Below, piece after piece: positions 1 to 6,913 of a stretch of 13,958 nt of DNA. Numbering within the stretch: position 1 is the first letter of the stretch; each line of letters opens with the position of its first letter. Below the pieces are notes generated by a model. It saw only the letters and a program-made list of their open reading frames with translations, was not told the origin of the DNA and did no database searches. The stretch spans positions 1 through 13,958 of the forward strand of contig CAYPOY010000119.1 in the NCBI GenBank assembly GCA_964412395.1, in the 5' to 3' direction. A program made the translations under genes and the position numbers. This stretch comes from CAYPOY01 sp964412395. Its GTDB lineage: Bacteria; Chloroflexota; Anaerolineae; B4-G1.

Positions 1-2
1 AG

Positions 3-461
3 GCAACCGAGACTTTTCTAGCGGCTTTAGCTGGAGCCAACATTATAGACATTGCCGGTGGAGTACACGCTGAACTCACGTGGCACCCTGTTTTGGCGGT
101 ATTGGATAGCGATATAGCTGGTATGGTTGGACATGTCCTGAAAGGAGTTGAGGTGACGAACGAAACCCTGGCGATCAATTTGATCGAGCAGATTGGGCCG
201 ATTCCAGGGAGCTATCTAGGTACGAAACACACTAGGGAGTGGTGGCATAGGGAGCAGTTTATGCCGGAGGTAGCGGACGGCCTGACCTACCCCGAGTGGG
301 AGAAGGTAGGGAAGAAGAATGCCCTTGATTACGCAAAGGAGAGGATGGAGGAGATACTGGCCACCTATGAACCCACGCCCTTGCCCGAGGATCAGGCCAA
401 GGCTATTGACGAGATTCTGGAAGAGGCCAGGAGCTACTACAAGCAGAAGGGCATGCTGTAG
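3..461 (+). CDS. MttB-family corrinoid methyltransferase, C-terminal part (5' end outside window)
   Basis: The reading frame is open from base 3, upstream of any start codon, to TAG at 459-461, so only about the last 152 residues are present. They match the C-terminal part of the trimethylamine methyltransferase (MttB) family: a LAALAGANIIDIAGG stretch, the segment VLDSDIAGMVGHVLKGVEV, and the conserved GSYLGTKHTREWW region that precedes a charged helical tail. The family catalyses methyl transfer from quaternary or tertiary amines to a corrinoid protein in the cytoplasm. The region that would hold pyrrolysine in true MttB lies just before the window, so whether this is a pyrrolysine or non-pyrrolysine (betaine-type) member cannot be decided. 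A hairpin at 533-580 follows the gene, and no corrinoid protein partner is seen on this side. Family confidence is high; the substrate is unknown. Confidence 0.88.
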   Translation, partial: ATETFLAALAGANIIDIAGGVHAELTWHPVLAVLDSDIAGMVGHVLKGVEVTNETLAINLIEQIGPIPGSYLGTKHTREWWHREQFMPEVADGLTYPEWEKVGKKNALDYAKERMEEILATYEPTPLPEDQAKAIDEILEEARSYYKQKGML

Positions 462-532
462 TAGGCTGTGTGTCAAATACGACTTTGCCCAGACACACTC
501 TGGAAGATTGGATTAGCACTGACAGTCATACG

Positions 533-585
533 AAGGATCGAGGATTGCTGTTGCACTTTGCAACGCGCTCCTCGATCCTTTTCTT
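533..585 (+). terminator. Two-tier terminator-like hairpin after the MttB-family gene
   Basis: A perfect 12-bp inverted repeat (533-544 with 569-580, arm AAGGATCGAGGA) encloses a second perfect 6-bp stem (550-555 with 559-564, loop CTT). The outer stem runs into TTTTCTT. The shape and the position between two same-strand genes fit a Rho-independent terminator, although the T-tract is interrupted by a C. Together with the AT-rich stretch at 581-607 it separates the MttB-type gene from the next operon. Confidence 0.6.
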
Positions 586-654
586 GTTGATTCTTCTATG
601 ATAAAATGGTCGTCGGGCTGAGCCTAGGGATACTGACCTGGGAAGGGAGGTCAA

Positions 655-993
655 TTGACGAGAGCGGAGATATTCTCCGGGATATGCGGCTTCACCACCA
701 CCGTCGAGGCCGTGATGGATGGCCGCCGTCGTGTCCATTTGACCATCGAGAGTGAGTGTGAGGCGGTGCAGCATTTAGCGGCGGAGTTGACCCAGGTGGA
801 TCCCTTCCAAGAGGTCACCTTCAAAGGCGCTGGACCGCTCACCTTGCGGCTGGCAGCCCAGTACCTTCTTCACGCCGCCTGCCCGGTTCCGGCGGGGATC
901 ATCAAGGCGGTGGAGGTGGCGGCGGGGCTGGCTCTGCCGGCTGATGTCACAATCAAGATGTCAGAGGATGAACATGGAGCTTTATCAAATTGA
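655..993 (+). CDS. DUF6951 family small protein
   Basis: This 112-residue protein starts at TTG 655, with GGGAGG at 644-649. It resembles the uncharacterised DUF6951 family found beside corrinoid methyltransferases and activators: an N-terminal FSGICGFTTTVEA segment, a central IESECEAVQHLAAEL segment, and a C-terminal HAACPVPAGIIKAVEVAAGLALPADV block. Cys11, Cys35, His73 and Cys76 sit in the three conserved blocks, so a metal or iron-sulfur role is possible, but that is inference. There is no signal peptide or membrane segment. Its last 20 bases overlap the start of the RACo-like gene, which suggests translational coupling. Copy B of the cassette retains only the two ends of this gene (7769-7822). 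The function is unknown; the family call rests on recalled motifs. Confidence 0.75.
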   Translation: MTRAEIFSGICGFTTTVEAVMDGRRRVHLTIESECEAVQHLAAELTQVDPFQEVTFKGAGPLTLRLAAQYLLHAACPVPAGIIKAVEVAAGLALPADVTIKMSEDEHGALSN

Positions 994-2885
994 CTTCGAG
1001 CCGGTGGGTCGGCGGGGAAAATGCCCGGCTGACCAATCGCTTTTGGAAGCAGCGCGCCAACTGGGCGTGGAACTGGTCAGCCTGTGTGGGGGCGAGGGAG
1101 CCTGCGGCCGCTGCAAGGTACAGGTCCTGGCCGGGCGCGTCTCAGAACCGACCTCCAGTGAGCAGGAAGCCCTTCCCTCGGAGGAACTGGAGGATGGCTA
1201 CCGCCTGGCCTGCCAGACCTACCCGCTGAGCGGCTGCAGATTACGCATCCCGCCCGAGTCGCTTACCACTCCGCAGCGCACCCAGGTGGAGGGGCTGGAG
1301 GTCATGGTTCGCCCGGAGCCGCCCGTCCGCGCCTACCATGTGCGACTACCGCCTCCATCCCTCTCGGACCTGCGTGCCGACGCCGAGCGCCTGCGGGAAG
1401 CGCTGGAGCAGCAGCATGGAGTAGATTGCCGTACCATTGACATCGAGGTGCTGCGTGACCTCTCCCCTCGGCTGCGGTCCTGGGATTGGGAGGCTCGGGC
1501 TTCGGTGCGGGGCGAGGAAGTGGTGGGCCTCGGCCCCTGGCCCAGCCGCCAACTGGGGCTGGCCGTTGACCTGGGGACTACCAAGATCGCTGGGTATCTG
1601 ATGGATCTGGAAGATGGTCAGACGCTGGCTGCCCAGGGAATCATGAATCCCCAGATTGCCTACGGGGAGGATATCGTGTCTCGCATCGCCCGCACGAGGG
1701 AGGCGCCAGCCGAAGCAGTACGGCTGCAGGAACTGGCTGTGGAGGCGCTGAACGAATTAGCCGCTGATCTATGTGCCGAGGTTGAAGCCGAGCCGGAGGA
1801 GATCGTCGAGGCGGTGGTGGTGGGCAACACTGCCATGCACCACCTCTTTTTACGCTTGCCGGTGGAGCAACTGGCTCTCTCCCCGTATGTGCCCGCGGTC
1901 AAGGAGGCCCTGGACGTCAAGGCTCGCGACGTAGGGCTGCGCATCGCGCCAGGGGCCTACGTGCACCTGTTGCCCAACATCGCCGGCTTTGTGGGCGCCG
2001 ACCACGTGGCGATGTTGCTGGCCACGGAGGTCTGGCAGGCTGAAGGGGTGGTGCTGGCGCTGGACATCGGCACCAACACCGAGGTCTGCCTGGTGAGCGA
2101 CGGTGAGATGACCAGCGTCTCCTGCGCCTCCGGCCCTGCCTTCGAGGGGGCCCACATCAAGCACGGCATGCGGGCCGCCAGTGGAGCCATAGAACGTTTG
2201 CGNNNNNNNNNNNNNNNNNNNNNNNNNNNNNNNNNNNNNNNNNNNNNNNNNNNNNNNNNNNNNNNNNNNNNNNNNNNNNNNNNNNNNNNNNNNNNNNNNN
2301 NNGCTGGTGGATGAGCGGGTCGAATACCAGACCATCGGTGGAGCGCCGCCGGTTGGCCTCTGTGGGTCAGGCATCCTGGATGGCCTGGCTCAGCTCTATC
2401 TGGCCGGGGTGGTGGGCGCCAATGGAAGGATGGGGGTTGATCACCCGCGAGTGCGTGTCCGCGAGGGAAAACGCGAGTTCGTTCTGGTCAGCGAGACAGA
2501 AGGAAATGGACGACCGGCGATTACCATCACCCAGCACGATGTGCGGGAGTTGCAACTGGCCAAGGGAGCCATACGCACCGGCATCCAGGTGCTCCTGGAG
2601 GCGAAGTGCCACTCCGATGAGGAGATCGAGCAGGTGATCATTGCCGGCGCTTTCGGCACGTATATAGACGTGGCCAGTGCGGTGACCATCGGCATGCTGC
2701 CGCCGCTGCCATTAGATCGCTTCCGGCAGGTGGGAAACGCCGCTGGCATGGGAGCCAAGCTGGCGCTCATCTCCCGCAGCAAGCGGGCCGAGGCCCAGGC
2801 CATAGCCCGTCGGGTCGGCTATATTGAGTTGGCTACAGCGCCTCGCTTTGTGCAAATCTTTGCTCAAGCGAACTACATCGGATAG
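974..2885 (+). CDS. RACo-like ATP-dependent corrinoid activation protein, cassette copy A (interrupted by N run)
   Basis: This is a reductive activator of corrinoid proteins: it uses ATP to return inactive cob(II)alamin to cob(I)alamin. The N-terminal [2Fe-2S] ferredoxin domain has CX5CX2C near residues 38-47 and a fourth Cys near 80. The ASKHA ATPase domain shows VDLGTTK near 199, VVVGNTAMHH near 281 and LDIGTNTE near 363. ATG 974 is chosen because GAGG at 964-967 sits 6 bases before it and the codons align with the GTG start of copy B at 7837; upstream in-frame starts lack spacing. Bases 2203-2302 are N and shift the frame as written. Removing them restores one frame of exactly 603 codons plus stop, the same length as copy B. 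By eye, residues 1-100 differ at 17 positions and 191-290 at 11 positions between copies. Confidence 0.9.
2203..2302. other. Run of 100 N (assembly scaffold gap, probably zero real length)
   Basis: Exactly 100 N lie inside the RACo-like gene. The last bases before (TTGCG) and the first after (GCTGGTGGATGAGC) join to give precisely the sequence found uninterrupted at 9061-9079 in the second copy. The joined gene is in frame and has the same length as copy B. A 60-base stretch starting at TTGCG is identical in both copies, which is the kind of repeat that breaks a short-read assembly. The 100 N is therefore best read as a default placeholder. Confidence 0.9.
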
Positions 2886-2992
2886 CGAGTTATCGCCAAT
2901 GACGTTATCTCGAGCGAATCTGGAACCCATACGGCGCAACATCGTCGGTCTGGACGATTAGGTCGTTTTAAGGCGGTTTTCTGGCCCAAGAC

Positions 2993-3009
2993 GCCCCCAA
3001 GACGGGGGC
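2993..3009 (+). other. Short G+C hairpin in the RACo to Dph6-like spacer
   Basis: GCCCCC (2993-2998) and GGGGGC (3004-3009) form a 6-bp stem with loop AAGAC. No T-tract follows, so it is a weak terminator or an mRNA processing hairpin at best. The 216-base spacer 2886-3101 otherwise shows no gene and no clear promoter. Confidence 0.3.
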
Positions 3010-3101
3010 TGTGAGCCGTGGAAAATAGTTTTGTACCGGATACTGGACTAGCCAGGCCCATTCCGCTGCACTTGGACCGCTTCCAGCAAGAAGGCATGAT
3101 T

Positions 3102-3782
3102 ATGACAGAAAAAGTGCTCCTTGCGTGGAGCGGTGGTAAAGATAGCGCTATGGCTCTTTATGAAATTCGAAAAAATCAAAGATATGAGATATTGGCGCTG
3201 ATCACGACCGTAACGGAGGAGTACGATAGAATCAGTATGCACGGCGTCCGACGGATTCTGCTCGAGCGTCAGGCAGAATCGCTGGGCTTGCCTCTTCAGG
3301 AGATATTCATATCGAAGAATGAGTCTAGCGAAGAGTATGGGTCCAAAATGAGAGAAGTACTTGCCAAGTTTTATCAGGCTGGCGTCTCCTCTGTAGTCTT
3401 TGGAGATACCCTTTTGGAAGATGTAAGAGAATACCGCGAGGATAACCTATCGAAGATAGGGATGAAGGGGCTCTTCCCCTTATGGAAACGGGATACTTCC
3501 AATCTTGTCAAAACATCTATAAATTTGGGCTTCAAAGCTGTTGTTACCTGTGTTGACTCAAAGGTTCTCGATAAGAGATTCGTTGGAAGGCTAATTGACA
3601 AGCGTTTCTTGGCTGAGCTCCCTCCCACGGTTGACCCGTGTGGGGAAAACGGAGAGTATCATTCATTTGTGTTTGATGGGCCGATATTCAATGAGAGGAT
3701 ACTATATATCCTCGGGGAAGTCGTCTTAAGGGATTCGTTTTACTTTTGTGATTTGATCCCTGTTGACAGGAGCGTGTCTTGA
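3102..3782 (+). CDS. DUF71 / Dph6-like ATP-dependent amide ligase (PP-loop ATPase)
   Basis: This 226-residue protein is of the usual size for the diphthine-ammonia ligase-like (COG2102/DUF71) family. The ATP pyrophosphatase PP-loop SGGKDS is at residues 10-15, and the family signature GENGEYHSF is at 181-189. ATG 3102 is preferred because GAAGG lies about 7 bases upstream and homologues start just before the PP-loop; longer readings from GTG 3018 or ATG 3096 add an unmatched leader. Archaeal and eukaryotic members make diphthamide, which bacteria lack. A bacterial subgroup has been proposed on comparative genomic grounds to act in B12 salvage, which fits this corrinoid setting. The gene is clearly more AT-rich than its neighbours (24 G+C of 60 in 3121-3180) and sits between RACo and the methyltransferase only in copy A. 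Its stop is 14 bases before the next start. Confidence 0.82.
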   Translation: MTEKVLLAWSGGKDSAMALYEIRKNQRYEILALITTVTEEYDRISMHGVRRILLERQAESLGLPLQEIFISKNESSEEYGSKMREVLAKFYQAGVSSVVFGDTLLEDVREYREDNLSKIGMKGLFPLWKRDTSNLVKTSINLGFKAVVTCVDSKVLDKRFVGRLIDKRFLAELPPTVDPCGENGEYHSFVFDGPIFNERILYILGEVVLRDSFYFCDLIPVDRSVS

Positions 3783-3796
3783 AAGGAGATTGATTA

Positions 3797-4642
3797 GTGG
3801 AAACCAGGGTGTCAAGTGTGGCGAAAGAGGTAATCATCGGTGATGAGCAACCAACGGTGCTCATCGGCGAGCGCATAAACCCCACTGGAAAGAAAAGGCT
3901 GGCCGCAGCATTGCAGGCCGGCGACCTGGGTCTCGTGCGCGAGGAGGCCCTGGCTCAGGTACAGGCTGGGGCGGACATCCTTGACGTAAACGTCGGTGTG
4001 CTCGGCGTAGACCAGGTGGCTCTGCTTCCCCAGACCGTGCAGGCGGTGATGGATACTGTAGACGTACCCCTATGCCTCGACAGCGACAACCCCAAGGCCC
4101 TGGAGGCGGCCCTCAAGATCTACCGGGGCAAGCCAATCATCAACTCGGTCACCGGCCAGCAGCGCTCACTGGAGGAGGTTTTGCCTCTGGTCAAGGAATA
4201 CGGGGCGGCGGTCATCGGCCTGACGATGGACGATGAAGGCATCCCAGAGGAAGCAGATCGGCGGGTGAGCATTGCCCGCAAGATCGTGGGGCAGGCCGAG
4301 GCGTTGGGCATCCCCCGCGAGGACATTATCGTTGATTGCCTGACTCTGACAGTGGGAGCGGATAGCACGGCTGGCCTGCTGACGATCGAATCTATCCGCA
4401 GGGTTAAGACCGAACTGGGAGTGAACCTGGCTTTGGGGGCCAGCAATGTCTCTTTCGGCCTGCCCGACCGCGATCTGCTCAACAGCGTCTTCCTTACCAT
4501 CGCCATCGCCGCGGGGGTGACCTGCCCCATCGTGGATGTAGCCAAGGTGCGTCCAATTGTTCTGGCTGCGGACCTGGCCTTGGGCCGCGACAGGTACGCG
4601 ATGCGTTACACCGAAGCCTACCGGCAACGCCAGAAGCGTTGA
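3797..4642 (+). CDS. MtrH/AcsE-like methyltetrahydrofolate:corrinoid methyltransferase, cassette copy A
   Basis: This 281-residue pterin-binding (DHPS-like TIM barrel) protein is predicted to transfer methyl between corrinoid protein and tetrahydrofolate (methyltransferase II; compare MtvA, MtgA, AcsE). Visible family signatures are VLIGERINPTGKK near 21-33, QAGADILDVNVG near 56-67, LCLDSDNPKALEAA near 92-105 with the barrel Asp, INSVTG near 115-120, VDCLTL near 179-184, and LGASNVSFGLPDR near 213-225 with the pterin-binding Asn. GTG 3797 has AGGAG (3784-3788) 8 bases upstream and aligns with ATG of copy B (METRVSS in both). It is closely coupled to the Dph6-like gene and is followed by a palindromic element. 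It is close to full length with no missing key residue seen. The direction of transfer in vivo is inferred. Confidence 0.9.
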   Translation: METRVSSVAKEVIIGDEQPTVLIGERINPTGKKRLAAALQAGDLGLVREEALAQVQAGADILDVNVGVLGVDQVALLPQTVQAVMDTVDVPLCLDSDNPKALEAALKIYRGKPIINSVTGQQRSLEEVLPLVKEYGAAVIGLTMDDEGIPEEADRRVSIARKIVGQAEALGIPREDIIVDCLTLTVGADSTAGLLTIESIRRVKTELGVNLALGASNVSFGLPDRDLLNSVFLTIAIAAGVTCPIVDVAKVRPIVLAADLALGRDRYAMRYTEAYRQRQKR

Positions 4643-4643
4643 A

Positions 4644-4669
4644 GTAGGGCGCGGTTACCGCGCCCCTAC
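4644..4669. repeat. REP-like G+C-rich palindromic element
   Basis: A near-perfect inverted repeat starts two bases after the methyltransferase stop: GTAGGG-CGCGG pairs with CCGCG-CCCCTAC around a TTA loop, with one unpaired C. No T-tract follows, so it looks more like a mobile REP-type or intergenic palindrome than an intrinsic terminator. The related stretch at 12714-12736 lacks it and is about 23 bases shorter, which fits insertion of this element in copy A. Only one copy is seen in the window. Confidence 0.5.
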
Positions 4670-4686
4670 GGGGGTTCTCAGGCCCT

Positions 4687-4728
4687 GCTAGAAGCTGCCA
4701 AGGAGACTTTGAATTGCGAGCGATCGGT
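4687..4728 (+). pseudogene. Remnant of the start of a DUF1638 gene (ribosome site plus first codons)
   Basis: Bases 4687-4722 match 12737-12772 with few differences: CTAGA(A/G)GCTGCC, then AAGGAGACTTTGAATTGCGAGCGA against GAGGAGACCTTGAATTGCGAGCGA. In the downstream copy this is the ribosome binding site and TTG start of the DUF1638 gene. Here, TTG 4714 opens a frame that reaches TAG after five codons (4714-4731) and the similarity stops. It marks where DUF1638 once followed copy A, or where the shared tract ends. Confidence 0.55.
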
Positions 4729-4756
4729 TAGGAAATTGGAGGAGAGTTGGCCATTT

Positions 4757-4786
4757 TGTTGTCTAGACAACAGACTTGAGCATAAT
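4757..4786 (+). promoter_or_regulatory. Perfect 16-bp palindrome (GntR/HutC-type operator) overlapping a putative promoter
   Basis: TGTTGTCTAGACAACA at 4757-4772 is a perfect 16-bp palindrome. The GTCTAGAC core is typical of GntR-superfamily (HutC subgroup) operators. TTGTCT (4759-4764) and CATAAT (4781-4786) with a 16-base spacer form a plausible -35/-10 pair, so a bound regulator would cover the -35. The site lies about 120 bases before the UroD-type methyltransferase gene, which opens the 4890-6850 transcription unit. No GntR gene is in the window. The remaining spacer up to 4889 shows nothing recognisable apart from the ribosome site. Confidence 0.55.
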
Positions 4787-4889
4787 AGGGTGGTAGAATG
4801 AAACGCAGTGGCTCGTATGTGGTCAAGCAGTCACCGTATGGGTACGAAAAGCCGGTTAGATCAGGTATCAGAATAAGGAGGAAAAGAAA

Positions 4890-6149
4890 ATGAAAGAGAT
4901 GACACCAAGGGAAAGAGTTTATGCGGCTGTTAACTTTGAAGAGCCTGACCGGGTCCCAATAGGTTTCGCTGGGATGTCTTGTGCAGGCATGCTCGAGTGT
5001 CCGCCGAGCGCACGTGTATGCTCAGAGTTATACAAGTATCTAGGCTTAGAGGACGCCGAACCACCTGTGATAGGACCGGTGTTTAATATGGTATTAAACC
5101 ATGATGAGCAGGCACTGGTAAGATTGCACGCTGATATGCGGGTTGTATACGCAGATCCTCCGGCCTGGATTACTGAGCCTGATGGGACCACAACCTGGCC
5201 ATGGTGGATGGGTATGAGAGGAAAAAAGCTGGGTGGTCTTTACGATAACCCCTTCGAGTGGCCAATGAAAGATATGACCACTGAGAAGGATATAGATGAA
5301 TATCCGTGGCCAGATACTTCAGTCAATATTGCCACAGAAAGTGCAGTGGAGAAGGCGAGGTATCTTCACGAGGAGACAGATTATTTTGTGGTTGGCGATA
5401 CCTTTTATGATCTGTTTCCTTTCAACGGATATGGCTATCTCAGCGGTATGGAGAAATGGTTATCGGACCTGAAGGTGCGCCCCAAATTCTACCATAAATT
5501 GGCCGAGAAAATGCTTGAGTATACTCTGGTGTTCGATGCGCAGTTCTATAAGGCTGTTGGGCAGTACGTAGATGCGGCGGTCTTTTATGACGATTTAGGG
5601 ACGCAGGAAGGGCTTCTTATGTCTCCGAAGGATTATAAAGAGTTCTATAGTCCTTACAGTGCGGAGATCATAAAAAACATCAGGAAGTATATCCGTCCGG
5701 AGGCAAAGATCCTTCGCCATAGTTGTGGATCAGTCTATGAGGCAATCCCTGATCTTATAGAGATCGGGGTGGATATCCTGGATCCTATTCAGCCCCTGGG
5801 ATGGCACATGGAGCCTTGGCGCTTGAAAAAGGAGTTTGGCGGTAAAATAGCCTTCATGGGAGGTTTTGACATACAGAAATTACTGCCTCTTGGAACTATT
5901 GAGGAGATCAGAGAAGGGGTGAAAAAATTGATTGCAACGTATGCCCCTGGTGGAGGATACATCTTCACTACGAGCCACAACGTTGAGCCGGACACCCCGG
6001 CTGAGAACACCGTAGCCATGTATGATGCCGCATATGAATATGGTAAATACCCAGTTTCTGAGCTCACCGGGGAAGGTTACGTGGATTACATTAGAGGTCT
6101 GGATCTAAAGGGACGGGAACTGGGCCCCCCAGAAGCAATGCTATATTAG
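4890..6149 (+). CDS. UroD/MtaA-fold corrinoid methyltransferase (methyltransferase I)
   Basis: This 419-residue protein belongs to the uroporphyrinogen decarboxylase-like family that includes MtaA, CmuA and O-demethylase methyltransferases such as MtvB. It starts at ATG 4890, with GGAGG 4877-4881. The N-terminus MTPRERVYAAVNFEEPDRVPIGF is family-typical. The zinc/substrate region HSCGSVYEAIPDLIEIGVDILDP begins at His277 and contains Cys279. A second conserved block, GGYIFTTSHNVEPDTPAENT, spans about 355-373 and carries His363 where MtaA has its third Cys ligand. The protein should transfer a methyl group from a small methylated or methoxylated compound to the corrinoid protein encoded 65 bases downstream. 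G+C is moderate (29 of 60 in 5341-5400), well below the flanking cassettes. The substrate is not predictable; classical haem-pathway HemE is excluded by context and divergence. Confidence 0.88.
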   Translation: MKEMTPRERVYAAVNFEEPDRVPIGFAGMSCAGMLECPPSARVCSELYKYLGLEDAEPPVIGPVFNMVLNHDEQALVRLHADMRVVYADPPAWITEPDGTTTWPWWMGMRGKKLGGLYDNPFEWPMKDMTTEKDIDEYPWPDTSVNIATESAVEKARYLHEETDYFVVGDTFYDLFPFNGYGYLSGMEKWLSDLKVRPKFYHKLAEKMLEYTLVFDAQFYKAVGQYVDAAVFYDDLGTQEGLLMSPKDYKEFYSPYSAEIIKNIRKYIRPEAKILRHSCGSVYEAIPDLIEIGVDILDPIQPLGWHMEPWRLKKEFGGKIAFMGGFDIQKLLPLGTIEEIREGVKKLIATYAPGGGYIFTTSHNVEPDTPAENTVAMYDAAYEYGKYPVSELTGEGYVDYIRGLDLKGRELGPPEAMLY

Positions 6150-6214
6150 GTCCAGGGGGCCGCTCAGTTTGCTGGTTGATCTCACAATCCTATGAGGCTC
6201 TAAGGAGGAGCAAG

Positions 6215-6850
6215 ATGACGGCAAAAGTAGAAGAGCAGATTACTAAAGCAGTCGTTGAAGGAGATATCGAGGGGGCTAAAGAGTTGACTAAGCAGGCTCT
6301 GGAGCAAAAGGTGGGTGTGCCAGAGCTACTAGGCGCAATGAAGGCTGGGATGAGGATAGTGGGTGACAGATACTCAACCGGTGAATTTTACATACCTGAG
6401 ATGCTTGTTGGTGCAATGGCAATGGAAGCAGGTATGGAATTACTGAAGCCTCTGCTTGCCAAATCGGGTGTTGAACCACCAGGGACAATAGTAGCGGGTA
6501 GTGTGGAGGGGGACATCCACAGTATCGGCAAGAACCTGGTATGCATGCACTATGAGGGAGCTGGATTCAAGGTGATAAATCTGGGAGAGGACGTATCCGC
6601 AGACAAGTTTATCGAGGCAGCCAAGGAAAATAAAGCGGATCTTGTGTCTATGACCGCCCTCATTAGCACGACCAGAGCAAATATGCCACGGATGGTGGAG
6701 GCTATAAGAGAGTCTGGTATTCCAGTGAAGGTGATGGTGGGAGGTGCGCCGCTGTCGCAGGGCTTTGCCGACGCGATCGGGGCTGATGGGTATGCACCCG
6801 ATGGAGGTGGAGCCGCGAAGATGGCGCTAAAGCTCGTGGGAGCTGAGTAG
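6215..6850 (+). CDS. Corrinoid (B12-binding) protein, MtaC/MtvC-like
   Basis: This 211-residue methyl carrier has an N-terminal helical cap domain (about 1-85, with GVPELLGAMKAGMRIVGDRYSTGEFYIPEML) followed by a Rossmann-like B12 domain. The lower-ligand motif GDIHSIGKN is at 99-107, and His102 should coordinate cobalt. SMTALISTTRANM and GGAPLSQGFADAIGADGYAPDGG complete the cobalamin pocket. ATG 6215 follows AAGGAGGAG (6202-6210); the frame is open further up to TTG 6176 but that lacks a ribosome site. It is co-transcribed with the UroD-fold methyltransferase, its probable partner, and ended by the terminator at 6880. It is the only corrinoid protein in the window, so both MtrH/AcsE-like and both RACo-like proteins probably act on it or on a protein outside. 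Confidence 0.93.
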   Translation: MTAKVEEQITKAVVEGDIEGAKELTKQALEQKVGVPELLGAMKAGMRIVGDRYSTGEFYIPEMLVGAMAMEAGMELLKPLLAKSGVEPPGTIVAGSVEGDIHSIGKNLVCMHYEGAGFKVINLGEDVSADKFIEAAKENKADLVSMTALISTTRANMPRMVEAIRESGIPVKVMVGGAPLSQGFADAIGADGYAPDGGGAAKMALKLVGAE

Positions 6851-6878
6851 TTTTGGAAGATGAGGTTGGCCTGGTACG

Positions 6879-6913
6879 ACACAGCGGCTTCCTGCAGAAG
6901 CCGCTGTGTTTTT
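6879..6913 (+). terminator. Rho-independent terminator after the corrinoid protein gene
   Basis: The perfect 12-bp stem CACAGCGGCTTC (6880-6891) / GAAGCCGCTGTG (6897-6908), extended by one A-T pair, has a 5-base loop CTGCA and runs directly into TTTTT (6909-6913). It cleanly ends the 4890-6850 transcription unit. Confidence 0.92.

Larger units (their letters stand above)
633..4642 (+). repeat. Segmental duplication copy A (DUF6951-RACo-MtrH/AcsE cassette)
   Basis: This shares gene order and close DNA similarity with 7747-10519. Similarity begins at CTGACCTGGGAAGG before the DUF6951 start and ends just after the methyltransferase stop. Copy A differs by having the whole DUF6951 gene, the Dph6-like gene inserted between RACo and methyltransferase, and the N run. 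In copy B the RACo stop and methyltransferase start are 25 bases apart. Confidence 0.9.

Noticed and set aside
581..607. Promoter with TATGATAAAAT-like -10 before the DUF6951 gene
   Set aside because: The -10-like bases are suggestive, but no -35 at a normal spacing was found, so it is not listed as a feature.
600..660. Cobalamin riboswitch before the DUF6951 or RACo genes
   Set aside because: No B12-box-like or conserved cobalamin aptamer core could be recognised in the 190-base spacer or before copy B.
1850..2374. Long minus-strand frame spanning the N run (174 codons)
   Set aside because: It exists only because N codons contain no stops; it lies antisense to the well-supported RACo-like gene, whose domains and paralogue identify the true strand.
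3018..3101. Earlier GTG start for the Dph6-like gene
   Set aside because: The added 28 residues do not belong to the family, no ribosome site fits GTG 3018, and a good one fits ATG 3102.
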